Assembly (NCBI GenBank): GCA_002261195.1
Contig: MVBO01000009.1
Location: 1-64,000 of the forward strand
DNA from: Bifiguratus adelaidae
Taxonomy: Eukaryota; Mucoromycota; Endogonomycetes; Endogonales
Length of the DNA: 64,000 bases
Direction: 5' to 3'
The position numbers were made by a program, and so were the translations under genes. Below the pieces are notes generated by a model, which had not been told where the DNA came from, searched no databases, and saw nothing but the letters and a program-made list of their open reading frames with translations. Below are positions 1 through 10,349 of this stretch, piece by piece; position 1 is the stretch's first letter; every line of letters begins with the position of its first letter.

Positions 1-571
1 CTTCAAATATGCGTTAGTATGGGTAAGTCATGGGATGTCTTTTCTACGCATGTCTAATGATGTCATAGGGCACTTCCACAAAGTATAATCCTCAGCGTGT
101 AGGCTTATCACACACTGTTGGCAATGAAGATGTGGTTCAGGTGGTTAAGAGGAAATAAAATTTTGTCCGTTTATCCCGCCAAAACGGAGAATAATAAAAT
201 GGTTGATGAAAGCGTTTAGAGTCAACATTGCCGCTGATACCTATGCACAATGTCTTGCATTCATCAGTCTGCACATCTCTCTAATCCATGTTAAAGCAAG
301 AGTGAGTCATGATGGGCAAAACGGGATGATCAAATCACATGGAAAAATCGAGCCTATATTAGGTAATGCCTTTTCTCTGACAGCCTCTCTTTGCTCTTGC
401 TCTCTCTCTCTGTCTCTCCTCCTCTCCTAATCTGCTCATTGTATGGTTGCGACGCTACATCCACTACGACTACTTTTTCTTCATCAGTTCGAGCAACAAT
501 TTGGCCTGTTCCTCCATTCGTCGTTTCACAAGGTTACCCCACATTGTTCGTGATTTGATCCTCTCTATACA
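1..571. other. 5' flank without a recognised gene
   Basis: I see no supportable gene here. The only plus-strand frame of note (203-430) reads into a low-complexity Ser/Leu tail and resembles no family. A pyrimidine-rich CT tract lies at about 385-427, roughly 150 nt upstream of the kinase start at 572. Similar tracts occur upstream of other genes in this window, so it is probably a core promoter or 5'UTR element. Confidence 0.5.
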
Positions 572-1874
572 ATGGTTGTCGCAAGTCAAGCATTGAATGC
601 TGTACCAAAAGATGTCATGAGTCGGCTTTGGACATCCAAGGTGACCAAAGTATCGGTAAGTGCTCGTCAACACGTTCCTTGCGGTGACTAACAATGTTTC
701 GTAGCTCAAGCAAATGTACGCCGTGGGCCGACACGTGACTGATTCAAAAGCGAAACAGACCGCCCTGCTGGTACCTGCCCAATTTCTGAGACATGAATTG
801 CCTATACGTTATACACATGCGATGCGCATGCTCAACTCTACTCAAGATTTACCCCACCCTTCACTCGCCCACACTGCCACTTTCCGTTCCATCACGCAAC
901 GATATCTTGAAGATATATCTGCCTTGATCAAAATGGGACCAATCACGAACGCAGAAGAAGAAGGTCGTCTTACCGAGTTACTGCGCCGGATGCTACCTCG
1001 AAGTCGTGAGAACATGCTCAGTCTTGCGAACTGCTTTCGAGAGCTGGAAGACATGTATCCCAATCTGGATGCCTCGGCCATCGACGAAAGCCGGACACAG
1101 CGATTTTTCGACTCCATCTATGGCATCAATCTTGGCACCAATCTCTTGATGGGCGAACACCTCGCCTTGCACGATGAGGGTCGCTTACTCGTCTCCACCC
1201 TATCTCCTACCGACATTGCCCATCAAGCTGCACAAGACGCACGCAAAATCTGTGCTCGCTCTACCGGCATTGAAGCACCCGAGGTGCAAATCATTGAGCG
1301 ATCAGACAAAAAGATCATCACCACGTTTGTGGAAGAGCATTTGCATCGCATGCTCTTTGAAACCATCAAACACTCGCTACGGACCACCTGTGAAAGACAT
1401 GTGGGTCCGGACATCGCCACCAGCCGAACAAGCACCGGCAAACCGAGCTTACCTTCTGTGAAGGTTGTCGTTGTCAGTGGCGGGGAAGACATTAGCATCA
1501 AGATCAGCGACGAAGGCGGCGGTATGCCTGAGTCGAAAACAAAGAAGATCTGGTCCTATCTCGACTCTGTATCCTTGCGCAACACACCCACCTTGCCGGA
1601 TCCCAACCTGCCTTCCTCACGTCTCTCCTATCTTGATCTTCCTCTGTGCGCTCCAAATCACGGACTTCCATTTGCACGCCTCGTCGCTCGATATTTCGGC
1701 GGTGATCTTTCTCTAGTGTCCATGGAGGGGTACGGCACGGACGCCTACTTGTCCTTGTATCGCGATGCCACCTGTCTCGAAAATTGGCCTGACCTTCACG
1801 ACGAATCCATGTCTATTCTCTTCGCCGACCACGTCGAAACCAACGATTGCAAGGTGTTGGAGGCGTCAGCGTGA
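572..1874 (+). CDS. Mitochondrial PDK/BCKDK-family protein kinase, ATP site degenerate
   Basis: Two exons, 572-655 and 705-1874, joined across a 49-nt intron with GTAAG and TAG borders give 417 aa. The family comprises GHKL-fold serine kinases that inactivate mitochondrial pyruvate or branched-chain 2-oxoacid dehydrogenase. The N-terminal half matches the helical regulatory domain: RYTHAMRML near the start and EHLALHD, close to BCKDK HHLALHE. The C-terminal half keeps the G1-like DEGGGMP and the late GYGTDAYLSL block. Two ATP-site features are altered. The N-box reads ETIKHSLR, with His where the Mg-binding Asn (ELxKNAMR) is expected, and the lid motif GxGxGLP has become PNHGLP. It may be a catalytically weak or scaffolding paralogue. 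Family membership is firm; substrate (PDH or BCKDH) and activity are not. Confidence 0.85.
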
Positions 1875-1953
1875 TATAAAATGTGATATTATTCCCTAGC
1901 GGATTGTACATTGGATTACATTAGTTTTGCAAATAGAGACCAAAAATCAAAAA

Positions 1954-4691
1954 CTAGGTTTGCTCATGCGCCGCTAAACAGCTCTCGCACCAAGCACGTC
2001 TTTGACATTCGAACGCTTCGTGTCCGGGCACCTTACATCTTTTCAGGTCCTTTCCACAGACACCTCGACCTCCACATTGACAATAGACGACATCCGAGCA
2101 TCGATTGACTCGACACCATTGTCCACCACACACACCGCACTGTATCAAATCACAAAACGGACAACAGGTCTTTTGACATGTATCGCACGTATTCGAGTGT
2201 TCAAAACTGCACTTGGCGTGAAAGTATTTGTTGCAATTCCCACAGGTCGGAATTGCCAGGCAGCCGCGATTGGAGCAGAGGTGAATGGGGTTAGCGCATC
2301 GGCCACACGTTTTTTCGTCCGAGAGGTACCAGGGTTTTCGATGGACGAGACCGTGAGGACCCTTCTGGGCTCTGCAGCCTGGTTGACCGCATCCGCGCGT
2401 TCCGCAACGATCACATTTTGGCGTACAATTCCAGCATTTCTTTATGGGTACTTGTCCGCAGAAGGAACATTTGAAGGTAGGATGACAGGGACCCAGGTCA
2501 CAATGTTCGCAGAGGTAGATATCAAATCGAACGTCGTGTCCAGCGAGGGTCTCTATGGCAAAGGTAATAAGTCCAATATCCCTTCCGAAAGATTCCGACT
2601 TCATCTCAATGGGAAAGCCTTGGGGTATGGAACCACGGTGGAGTGAAGGGCCGAGGAGGAAGGTTTGTAGCATGGGTAAAGGTAGGTTGTGGTGCTTGGC
2701 GCGCTGAATGAGATAGTTCGCAAGAGGATACGAGTAGACATTATAGCAGCCGCGGATAGACAAACTTTCTAAAGCGGGAAAGTATTCAAGCGTGTTGATC
2801 ACCGTGACTTCCTGGACTAGTGTACCATCGTAGCAAATATCTCGCACGTACTGGATAACCTTGTGATGATTGAGCCACCAAATGAGCGCCCGGACAAAAT
2901 GATGTTCGACCTTCTCATTGTGTTGCGGGTCAAATTGCATATAATGCCAACATTGTGGATCGCGACGGAATGATTCCCGAATACTTTTTGAGGTGCTGTA
3001 CAAGTTGACAATAGTAACAATATCCAAATGTTGAACCAAGGGTATGAAAATTTCTGGGCCGAGATGTGTGATATGAAGAGGCGAGTCAGGTGAAATGAGG
3101 CTGGAGGGTGCATTGACGGGAGACCCAGTCTTTGCCGGTGACAGTGATTGCGAGGACACGTATCCGTAATCAGCCGTCATGCCCTCGGCGGTTTCAGTAG
3201 AAACGCCAAGTTTTGCACCCTCAGACACGTCTGTGGATTGTGAAGTGACCGAGAGATTCCTGGCCTTCTCTAGAACGCTCTCTAATAGATCATCCGAAGT
3301 GGCAAGTGGAGGAAGAAAGTCATTTCCGAGATAATCATTCCCTCCATTAATGACCACGGTTGGCGCGGCCCCGTATTGATTATGCATGTCATTCTCATTG
3401 CCCATCATGCGTGTGATTGGACTGGACTCGCGCTCGGTTTCAGAGTGCTTGGATTGATCAACTGAAAAGGAGTCTTCCGTTTGATAATCAGTGCTTTGTG
3501 TGGAATCAGGGACTACGGTGGGCAAAGGATGTTCCGCACGGTATTTCGCCAAGCGACTCCTTTCTTCCGCGTCTAATTCGTCCTCGTCTTCCCGATATGA
3601 ATAATTAGAGTTGCGAGAATATGAGGATAATCTTTGGGGAGTGATGGACGCACGTTGTTGGCTACGCGCTGCTGTAGCAGTGTTCAGAAGCTCTGACGTC
3701 AGTATCGGCCCGCTGTCCAAGATGAGTGATGACGATGGAATGGAGTCTTCGTTGGCGGATCGATCCGTTGGCACTTGGCCGGGAAGGACGGGGCTCTTCG
3801 TCTGTTGTTGGCCATAGAGGGCAGACTCCGCGTGAGCTGAAAAGCCATGAGTCAATTGAAGTTGATTGACATCCTGCAAAAAAACGAAAACATCAGAAGA
3901 TCACCACATGTCAATCAATCCAACTACTCACCATTTCTGTTGGCCGAATTGGATCTTTGGGATATTGCTCAGCGTCATTCTGTAGGCCGTTGCCAAATTG
4001 CGATCCTGAAACGAAACCGCCACTCGGTTGCGGCTCGCCAGCATTGCGCTGATTGCGCCAAGCTCGCGAAGTTGGAACCGGAATGGCTACATCTGCATTC
4101 GCATATGCATGAGACTTGCTTCCCAATTGATCTGCATGGCTTTCTTCCGGTTTATTATACGTAAGATCGAGCTTTGTAGACGAATGTACATCCATCTCGG
4201 CGCATTGAGGTGGTTGCGTTGAAGGCATAGACTTTACGGCATTCGCAACGGAGCTGTTCAAAGCGACCGCCCCGTTCGATTCGGGCGTTCTCTGAGAAGT
4301 AGTGACTGGGAGCGAATATCGAGCTATCCGGTCGTTCATGACCGTATTCAAAGAAGGTTGCGCGATGCTGCTTGGTCGTCCGCCTCCCACACCAGGACTG
4401 TACGGTCCGCTGACGTCCTCTTCGTTGTATTCTTTCTCACCTCCCGGCTGTACTTTGGCCAAATTCAATTGTTCCTCCACATAGGCACGGTCCTCTGGTC
4501 GAAGACGATCGAGCGGTATGGCCACGATAGCTCCATTGTGTACTTTGCGTAGCTTGACTTTGGTTCTTTGAAATAGACCTTCAAATATCGCTTCTTGTTT
4601 GAATTTGCCGTCGAGGTCTCGCCATTCGCGGACTAGACAACCGTCAGCAAGCAGCTTAAGCCGTTTGCCGCAGAGACTCACCTTTGCTCAT
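1954..4691 (-). CDS. SHD1 domain / F-box-like / cysteine-rich zinc-binding protein
   Basis: Three exons on the minus strand: 4682-4691, 3932-4632 and 1954-3873, giving 876 aa. The start is ATG AGC AAA, followed by a 49-nt intron and then VREWRDLDGKFK. An upstream reading that opens with GTG is really the intron donor. Residues 4 to about 60 match the SLA1 homology domain 1 (REWRDLDGKFKQEAIF...LRPEDRAYVEEQL). A long Ser/Pro/Gln-rich linker follows, then an F-box-like helix set (LGPEIFIPLVQHL...NLYSTSKSIRESF). The last roughly 190 residues are packed with CxxC and CxC pairs, probably several zinc sites. The junction at 3873/3932 is in phase 0 with consensus borders (GTGAGT, TGCAG), supporting one gene. 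A role as a ubiquitin-ligase adaptor with an endocytic or cytoskeletal link is inference. Confidence 0.8.
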
Positions 4692-4760
4692 GCTTGCAAG
4701 ACAAAAGGACGACGTTAACCCAATTTGGAAAGTGCTTTACACCACGCAACTTATGATTCA

Positions 4761-7700
4761 ATGTCTGACGCATTGACAGCTTCTCAATTGAAGCATTTAG
4801 CTCAATTGGCACTTGCAAGCCAGGTAAGAGAGTCTGGAATGATTCTAGGGGTTGCAAGATTGGAAAGAGATGCTCATTAGGAGATGCGCGGCTTGACATC
4901 CGACAGGACCATGAAGATATCGAGTATAGAGACACGTCCAAACTTCAAGCAGAGTTGGACGAGTTTTTGGACTATGCGGAATTACCAGTACTATATGCAT
5001 CGGCTTTAGAGTTTCAAGCAGAGACGCGTGAGTGCTACATTCTGTACCTTGCTGGTGTAAGATGAGTATTGATTCTTACATTGATAAGCATCGAACGAAT
5101 CGCCTCATGAAAAGGTTGCGCGTTACAAGCAATTGCTAGATCAGCTCAATGCAACGAATCTGGATCAAAGATCACATGCGCTTCGTCAATTGGCGTACAT
5201 TGCGCAGGGTAATTGACCATAGCTATGAATATCTGCGACATGATTTAACCCTCTCGGACGCAAATAGGTAGCTTTTCCATATCAAACTCGAGTCAAGTGG
5301 TTGACGACACTTGCGAGACGGTGGTCAAGAGTATGCTAGAGAATACCACGGCGCTTCTTGAGGCAGGCGGCGTTACATCCTGCTATGAATGTCTGAAGCG
5401 TGCTCTCAAGCAGCATGATCAGCAATGGTAAACATTTTCAATCCGTGTGAATCAGACACTGGTTGCTTACTGTCATTCTCGCTCATCAGCCAGCTGAATC
5501 CCTTGAGTCCTTCCTTAAGCGTTATCAACACAGAAATATCACAACTCATTACAATCCTTTACATGATGACCGAATCGGCTCGTGTCCGGAACGAAAGCCT
5601 CGAAAGACATCTCGGTAAGAGGAGGTTGTTGTATCGATCGTGGGACCATTTAGTAATCGAATCTTCAGAAAACATGAGTCCAACGCCTATAGTTCTCTGT
5701 TTAGAGGCAGTGTCTCAACTGCGTGAGAAGAATGTGAAGACTTTTCCGGTTCGAAAAGTGAGTATACAACATGTAATGAAGACTGAGACTGAAAATATCT
5801 GTAAAAGCTACTTCACTTGACTTGGAAACTCTTGCTTACAACCATTGGAGGAGAGAAGCAGTTGCAAGAGGCGAAATCAGCCACCGATGCTCTTTGTGTG
5901 CAGAGCGGAACGAAGGTGCCTGTCGATCGAAAGCCAGAGACGAAGGTGGGCCCACAGGAACTTTACATGTTTGAGACGGAAACTCGCCGAAAGTATCCTA
6001 GCTTCGTCCCCAACCCCCTTTCAACGCCGCTTCCTAACCCATCCTTCTTCAAAGCTATTCCGCAAAATCAACTCTCTGGCGATGCTATGTCTAATTTTCT
6101 GCAAACAGATGCGACACCTGCCATCGCCAGGAGACCTGCCAACAACCAGAACCAAACGGCAGACACGGCCAACATACCCAACGCAAATGGCAGACGCCCT
6201 TCTCAGAGTTCGCAACGCACTCCCTTTGTCTTGCCTTTGGATCTCGACGGCCCGCTAGTTCCCAGCTCGATTGACGAAGCCAGTCTTCTATATGCTGAGA
6301 ACCTTTATATGAGCAGGAGTAATCGCCAATTGTTCCAGGAGCGTGAAAACTTTCAAAACTGGGTTCACTCTGGTCGAGATCGGAGCATCAGCGACATCAT
6401 CAACATCACACTCATGGATATCGATCGAATTGAGGTACTAAAGCTTGTGGATGACCTGTACGAGTCCATATTACCCAACTTGCAGAATATCACCATTGTT
6501 CTGCTCAAGTTGCTGCTGTCAACGGTTGCCAACAATAGCAATAATAGTGCCACAGCAAACAGCACCAACACTGGCACAACGCAACCTCAGCTCAAAACGT
6601 ACTCTCGACAGCCACTTAATGGTTTAGAGGCGCCGGAACCATATCCATTCTCTGACAAACTTCCGAAGACAGCGGTATTGGAAGAAGCAGACACTGCTCG
6701 CAATCGCGAAATTATGAGCAAAGTTATTTCTGCCATCTTGTTGCTTTTGATGCGATGGTTCAAACGATCGCATGTGCTCAAGTTTGAGTACTTCAGTCAA
6801 CTGCTGATCGATTCCGGCTGTTTGCTTCTTATATTGAAGATCCTAGGGCTTCAAGATATCAATACCAGCTTGACATCCAGCAAAGATGTTGAAGAATGGA
6901 ATTTTACGAAATTTGTTTCCTCGTTGCCCCATGCAGTCAATGCGACTACGACAGATAACACCATACCAACTACCGCCGATAGAGACAATCAGCCCACGGA
7001 TCCATCTAGCAACACCACGGAACAAACAACGCAATCCAGCTCACAAACAAAGAATGGCAGAAACCTGTTTTGGACTATCAATTTTGTCCGCATCTTGCAA
7101 AAGTTGACCAAGCGTAAAACGCATCGCATCCTGCTCTTGGTCCAATACAAGTCCTCTGTATGTTGATGGTGTGTTATGCGTGCATGGAAGACTAATAGAA
7201 ATTCAAGGCTATTCTCAAAAGAATACTCAAGGTGTCTCAGCGAGACCTCGAGCTCTATACCCTAAAAGTGCTCAAAAGTCAAGTAGCGTTTCTCGGCAAG
7301 AAATGGCGAACCAGTATGTGCACTCGCTGATCACGCTTTTATCTCACCTTAATGTTTTTGTGTTCTAGGCAATATGCGCATCATTACCGCCATCTATTTG
7401 CAATGTAAACAAGGGCTTCGGGATGATTGGGTCACCGGCAATGACATGGACACAGATCTGGAGGACGCGATGGTACGTTTAAACCTTATACAACTTCATC
7501 TTTTTGACAGAGACAACTGGCGCAGGCGCAGGAGCAAAGTCTGCGAACGCTCATCAGATTTTATCATCAACGTCGATATCAACATCTCGTCGGCAAATTG
7601 TTTCCCGCCGCCAAGAATGCGCCGACCAATCAGCTTTTCGCGGACGTCGAGGCATCCATATCGATGCCGTGGACCGACGACGAGACCAGCATTGTATTTG

Positions 7701-7891
7701 ACGAAATTTTTCGGGAGGATTACGAGCAATGGCTTGAAGAAGAAGTGTTCTCGGATGTCTCTGACGATGAACCCATATTGGATGACAATACTATGGATTC
7801 GGCATGGTTGGACGGAGAATCTTATGCTCGCTTGGGCTGGGAGACGCCGTTTGAGCCTGGGACGATAAGGCCTCCGGACAGCCTCAGGTAG
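4761..7891 (+). CDS. STRIPAK complex subunit STRIP / Far11 (N1221 and DUF3402 domains)
   Basis: About ten exons: 4761-4823, 4859 (or 4868)-5027, 5089-5208, 5268-5427, 5490-5614, 5669-5757, 5808-7157, 7199-7313, 7369-7472 and 7511-7891, giving about 890 aa. STRIP/Far11 is the scaffold of the striatin-interacting phosphatase and kinase complex, which controls cell fusion, septation and hyphal development. The N-terminal part carries the N1221 signature (ELDEFLDYAELPVLYASA). The later part has the DUF3402 features KFKAILKRILKVSQRDLELY and the closing EDYEQWLEEEVF. The first intron must be only 35 or 44 nt to keep frame. The frame stops at 7889-7891, but a coding-looking stretch continues in another frame to about 7998, so the true C-terminus is uncertain. 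It lies head-to-head with the SHD1 gene, 69 nt apart. Confidence 0.87.
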
Positions 7892-8085
7892 ATTTGAGCT
7901 GGAGTGGGGTCGAAGAGTTCGAACTTTATCAACGTCTGAAAAAAGTGCAACTCGCAGAAGGAGCGTCACCGGCAGAGAGAACGCAAGGCTTGTTTTGACA
8001 TCTACATGGTACATGCTGTATATACAACTAGGTGAATATTGGTGGAATTAAATAGAAGGGTGCGGTGTCAGCGTTCTCTTGCGCA

Positions 8086-8829
8086 CTACGCTTGCTCCGT
8101 TTTGGTGGTAACCTTACTATTTCCAGTCAGTTTTGGATCAACGGGCAATGAATAATCGACATTGCTAGGGAGAGGAAGACCTTCCAAACCAGACGTAAAC
8201 TGACTCAAATCGACATCCGTGTCCATGGCAAGATCCATGCCCAACAACCCTGACCCATTGACACTGGCCATGTTTATCCCGTTGAGGGCATTTGGATCAC
8301 CGAGCCCCATGGAAGGAGCCTGTTGATGGAAGTGCGCCGCCAGTTCGTTATCGATCACCTCGAGGATATCCGTCTCCCACCATCCCATTTCATAGTCGAC
8401 CAAGCCAAACTTTTCCAAAACGTTTGCCCAGGCAATGACGGACTGACGCAGTGAATAGAGATGAGCGTCAGTGATTTGCTGTTCCTCGGAGGTGTTGGTC
8501 TGCGTGCGTGATAATGCATATAGCCAGCAATTGTTGATACCGGCCCAGAAACCTTCGCGGTCAATCGGCGTATAGGGATGATCGTCTGTGGTGAGGCCAA
8601 GCTGCTCGCAGTTGGTCACGACGGCATCCGTGATTCGACTGAGAATGTCCAAGCCGTTGAGTGTTTGTCCCTTTTCGACCAAGTCGAGCACCTTCTTGAG
8701 CTCTCGTTGAATCTCTTCAAAACTCGTCGTCAGACTGGTCTGTGTTGGTAGAATGTGCGGAGTAGGTGTTGCAAAGTTGGTCACTAGATTCGGAAGTGCC
8801 GTTGATGTCGGTGGTGCACTGCTCGTCAT
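8086..8829 (-). CDS. Unrecognised conserved-looking fungal protein
   Basis: A single open exon of 247 aa begins at ATG ACG AGC. The frame also extends to an upstream TTG, which I do not use. I do not recognise the family. The N-terminus is Ser/Thr/Pro-rich and disordered. Residues about 35-160 are well ordered, helical and aromatic-rich (DREGFWAGINNCWLYALSR, YEMGWWETDILEVIDNELA) and look like a folded domain. The C-terminal 80 residues are Gly/Leu/Asp-rich. There is no signal peptide, membrane segment or zinc motif. It lies tail-to-tail with STRIP and 80 nt from the AN1 gene. Confidence 0.65.
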   Translation of the reverse strand: MTSSAPPTSTALPNLVTNFATPTPHILPTQTSLTTSFEEIQRELKKVLDLVEKGQTLNGLDILSRITDAVVTNCEQLGLTTDDHPYTPIDREGFWAGINNCWLYALSRTQTNTSEEQQITDAHLYSLRQSVIAWANVLEKFGLVDYEMGWWETDILEVIDNELAAHFHQQAPSMGLGDPNALNGINMASVNGSGLLGMDLAMDTDVDLSQFTSGLEGLPLPSNVDYSLPVDPKLTGNSKVTTKTEQA

Positions 8830-8908
8830 GGCCAATCAACCTTCTGTGAGAACCAAGACACTAGCCCAAATGCCAATTTATGCTCGCAAGCCAACGCATT
8901 GGCATTCT

Positions 8909-9530
8909 CTACCGCTTTGCCTGCGCAATTCTATCTCTTAGACGCTTCCTCAACTCTTCTCTACTAGTGCTAATGTCAAACTTGTTAGAGTTGACCTTGT
9001 GTTGGTCTTTGCGAGATTCAGTGACATAGTGAAGGGAGTCTTGCTTGAATTGGGATTGAGAGTGAGATTGGGCTTTGGATGCGCATTGAGAAGAGTGAGA
9101 CTCGGGGAGACTAGCTGATGATGAGCGATGCCGCATGTATGCTTAGACCATGAACTTACCGATGCTGAATACAATACTTGTGGCCGCACCAGCGACACTC
9201 CATGCCGATAGCGCCTAGAGAGGTTTTGCAACCTTGTGCAAAACATTGATTGGGTGCCTTAGGGTTCAGAACCTCGGCTGATCTGCGCAGAATCATGAGC
9301 AACTTTATCATTGCATGCGATTAGTGCCGCAACACTTACTCGAGCGCTTTCCAGTCATCGTCTTGTTCGTCCAAAGGTGCCTTCTGCTTGACCTTCTTCT
9401 TTTTCTTTTTCGGCTTTTTGCCGTCTGCTTGAGCAGACACTGGTGCTTCGGCTACCTCTGAGTCGTCGCTATATAGCCGCGTGTTTGCAAGATCATCTGC
9501 TACCTCTGTCACCTCTTCATGACTCGTCAT
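8909..9530 (-). CDS. AN1-type zinc finger protein
   Basis: Three exons, 9340-9530, 9160-9282 and 8909-9110, splice in frame to 171 aa. The start is ATG ACG AGT; the longer frame begins at a TTG. The N-terminus is acidic, followed by a polylysine run (KKPKKKKKK) and DDDWKALE. Exons 2 and 3 together build one AN1 finger: C-x4-C, C-x2-C, C, H, H-x3-C (QCFAQGCKTSLGAIG, ECRWCGHKYCIQH, HSSQC). The C-terminus is a basic helix (REELRKRLRDRIAQAKR). The finger appears only after splicing, because the second intron falls between its histidines. AN1 proteins are often linked to ubiquitin/Cdc48 or stress responses, but no specific role can be assigned. Confidence 0.82.
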
Positions 9531-9969
9531 GCTGCAGCCATGAACACTGACCAAATTCGACCTTGTGGTTTAGATGCCCTTTATAACCAGGAATGATAGA
9601 GAGATGTAAGTCAATACGCAATTGATCTAAAGAGCATCATTGCTGTTGATGAGGGCGTGTCTAGGATGGTTTGACTCTAGCATGGCCAATGCTTTTGCAA
9701 TACAACGGCTCTCACGTGTTCAATTGGCCAAAGACATGGCAACATCAATTGCGAAGCTGAAGGACTGTCCATGAAGGAACCACAACTTGGCATGTCATCG
9801 TCTCAATGCCTCTTGAACGTGCAATAGACCAGATCCAACGGAAGGCATACCTCTGCCCGTCCACTTGACACCATATCCAGCATGCACAATTATGGAAACC
9901 ATTGTCTAGAATGAATTAACTCTACGACATCATGACGCACCCTGCATTACTTCTTGTCTTCTTACTCTC
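9531..9969. other. Divergent intergenic region
   Basis: This 439-nt stretch separates the divergent AN1 gene and the small plus-strand gene at 9970. I find no convincing reading frame, RNA gene or repeat. It presumably holds both promoters; I cannot point to a clear TATA box. Confidence 0.5.
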
Positions 9970-10260
9970 ATGCTCCATCGAACCTTCGCACAACCCTCCC
10001 TTAGAATCGGGCTCACACGTCCACTTTCAATGTCTGTCAGGACACTCGCGCCGAAACCCGATGCCAAGGCAGATACCTATCGCGAGAATTTGAACCCTAA
10101 CGCGCAGCAAAGCGAAAGGGAGGCCGATCCACACCAGTCGAGGAATGTGGCCGACTATGGAGGAGATCAAGAATATGCGGATACCGCCAATGTGGGCAAG
10201 GCTGACAAGACAAGCAAGGGTGTTGGAGGTGCGGCTGATGCATCAAAGGGAAAGAAATAA
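9970..10260 (+). CDS. Small basic, probably mitochondrial protein
   Basis: An uninterrupted 96-aa frame starts at ATG CTC CAT CGA. The first 30 residues (MLHRTFAQPSLRIGLTRPLS) are rich in Arg, Ser and hydrophobics with no acid, like a mitochondrial presequence. The rest is very hydrophilic and Gly/Ala/Lys/Asp-rich (DYGGDQEYADTANVGKADK), like small intrinsically disordered stress proteins. I recognise no domain. The stop is 89 nt from the convergent SNAPc1 stop. The gene may be real but is short and unsupported by a named family. Confidence 0.55.
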   Translation: MLHRTFAQPSLRIGLTRPLSMSVRTLAPKPDAKADTYRENLNPNAQQSEREADPHQSRNVADYGGDQEYADTANVGKADKTSKGVGGAADASKGKK

Positions 10261-10349
10261 GAAAAAGAAGTATATACAGGCGATCGATATCGCGAAAGCT
10301 AGTGTACATGGACATCTAACGAAGCTTGGGTATCTGTGAATGATGTGAA

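Noticed and set aside
203-430. 75-codon frame near the left edge
   Set aside because: Its second half is only the CT-rich tract read as Ser/Leu, with no support as a gene.
4679-4681. GTG as an alternative start for the SHD1 protein
   Set aside because: These bases are the intron donor GTGAGT; joining ATG AGC AAA G to TC CGC GAA gives the expected SHD1 start.
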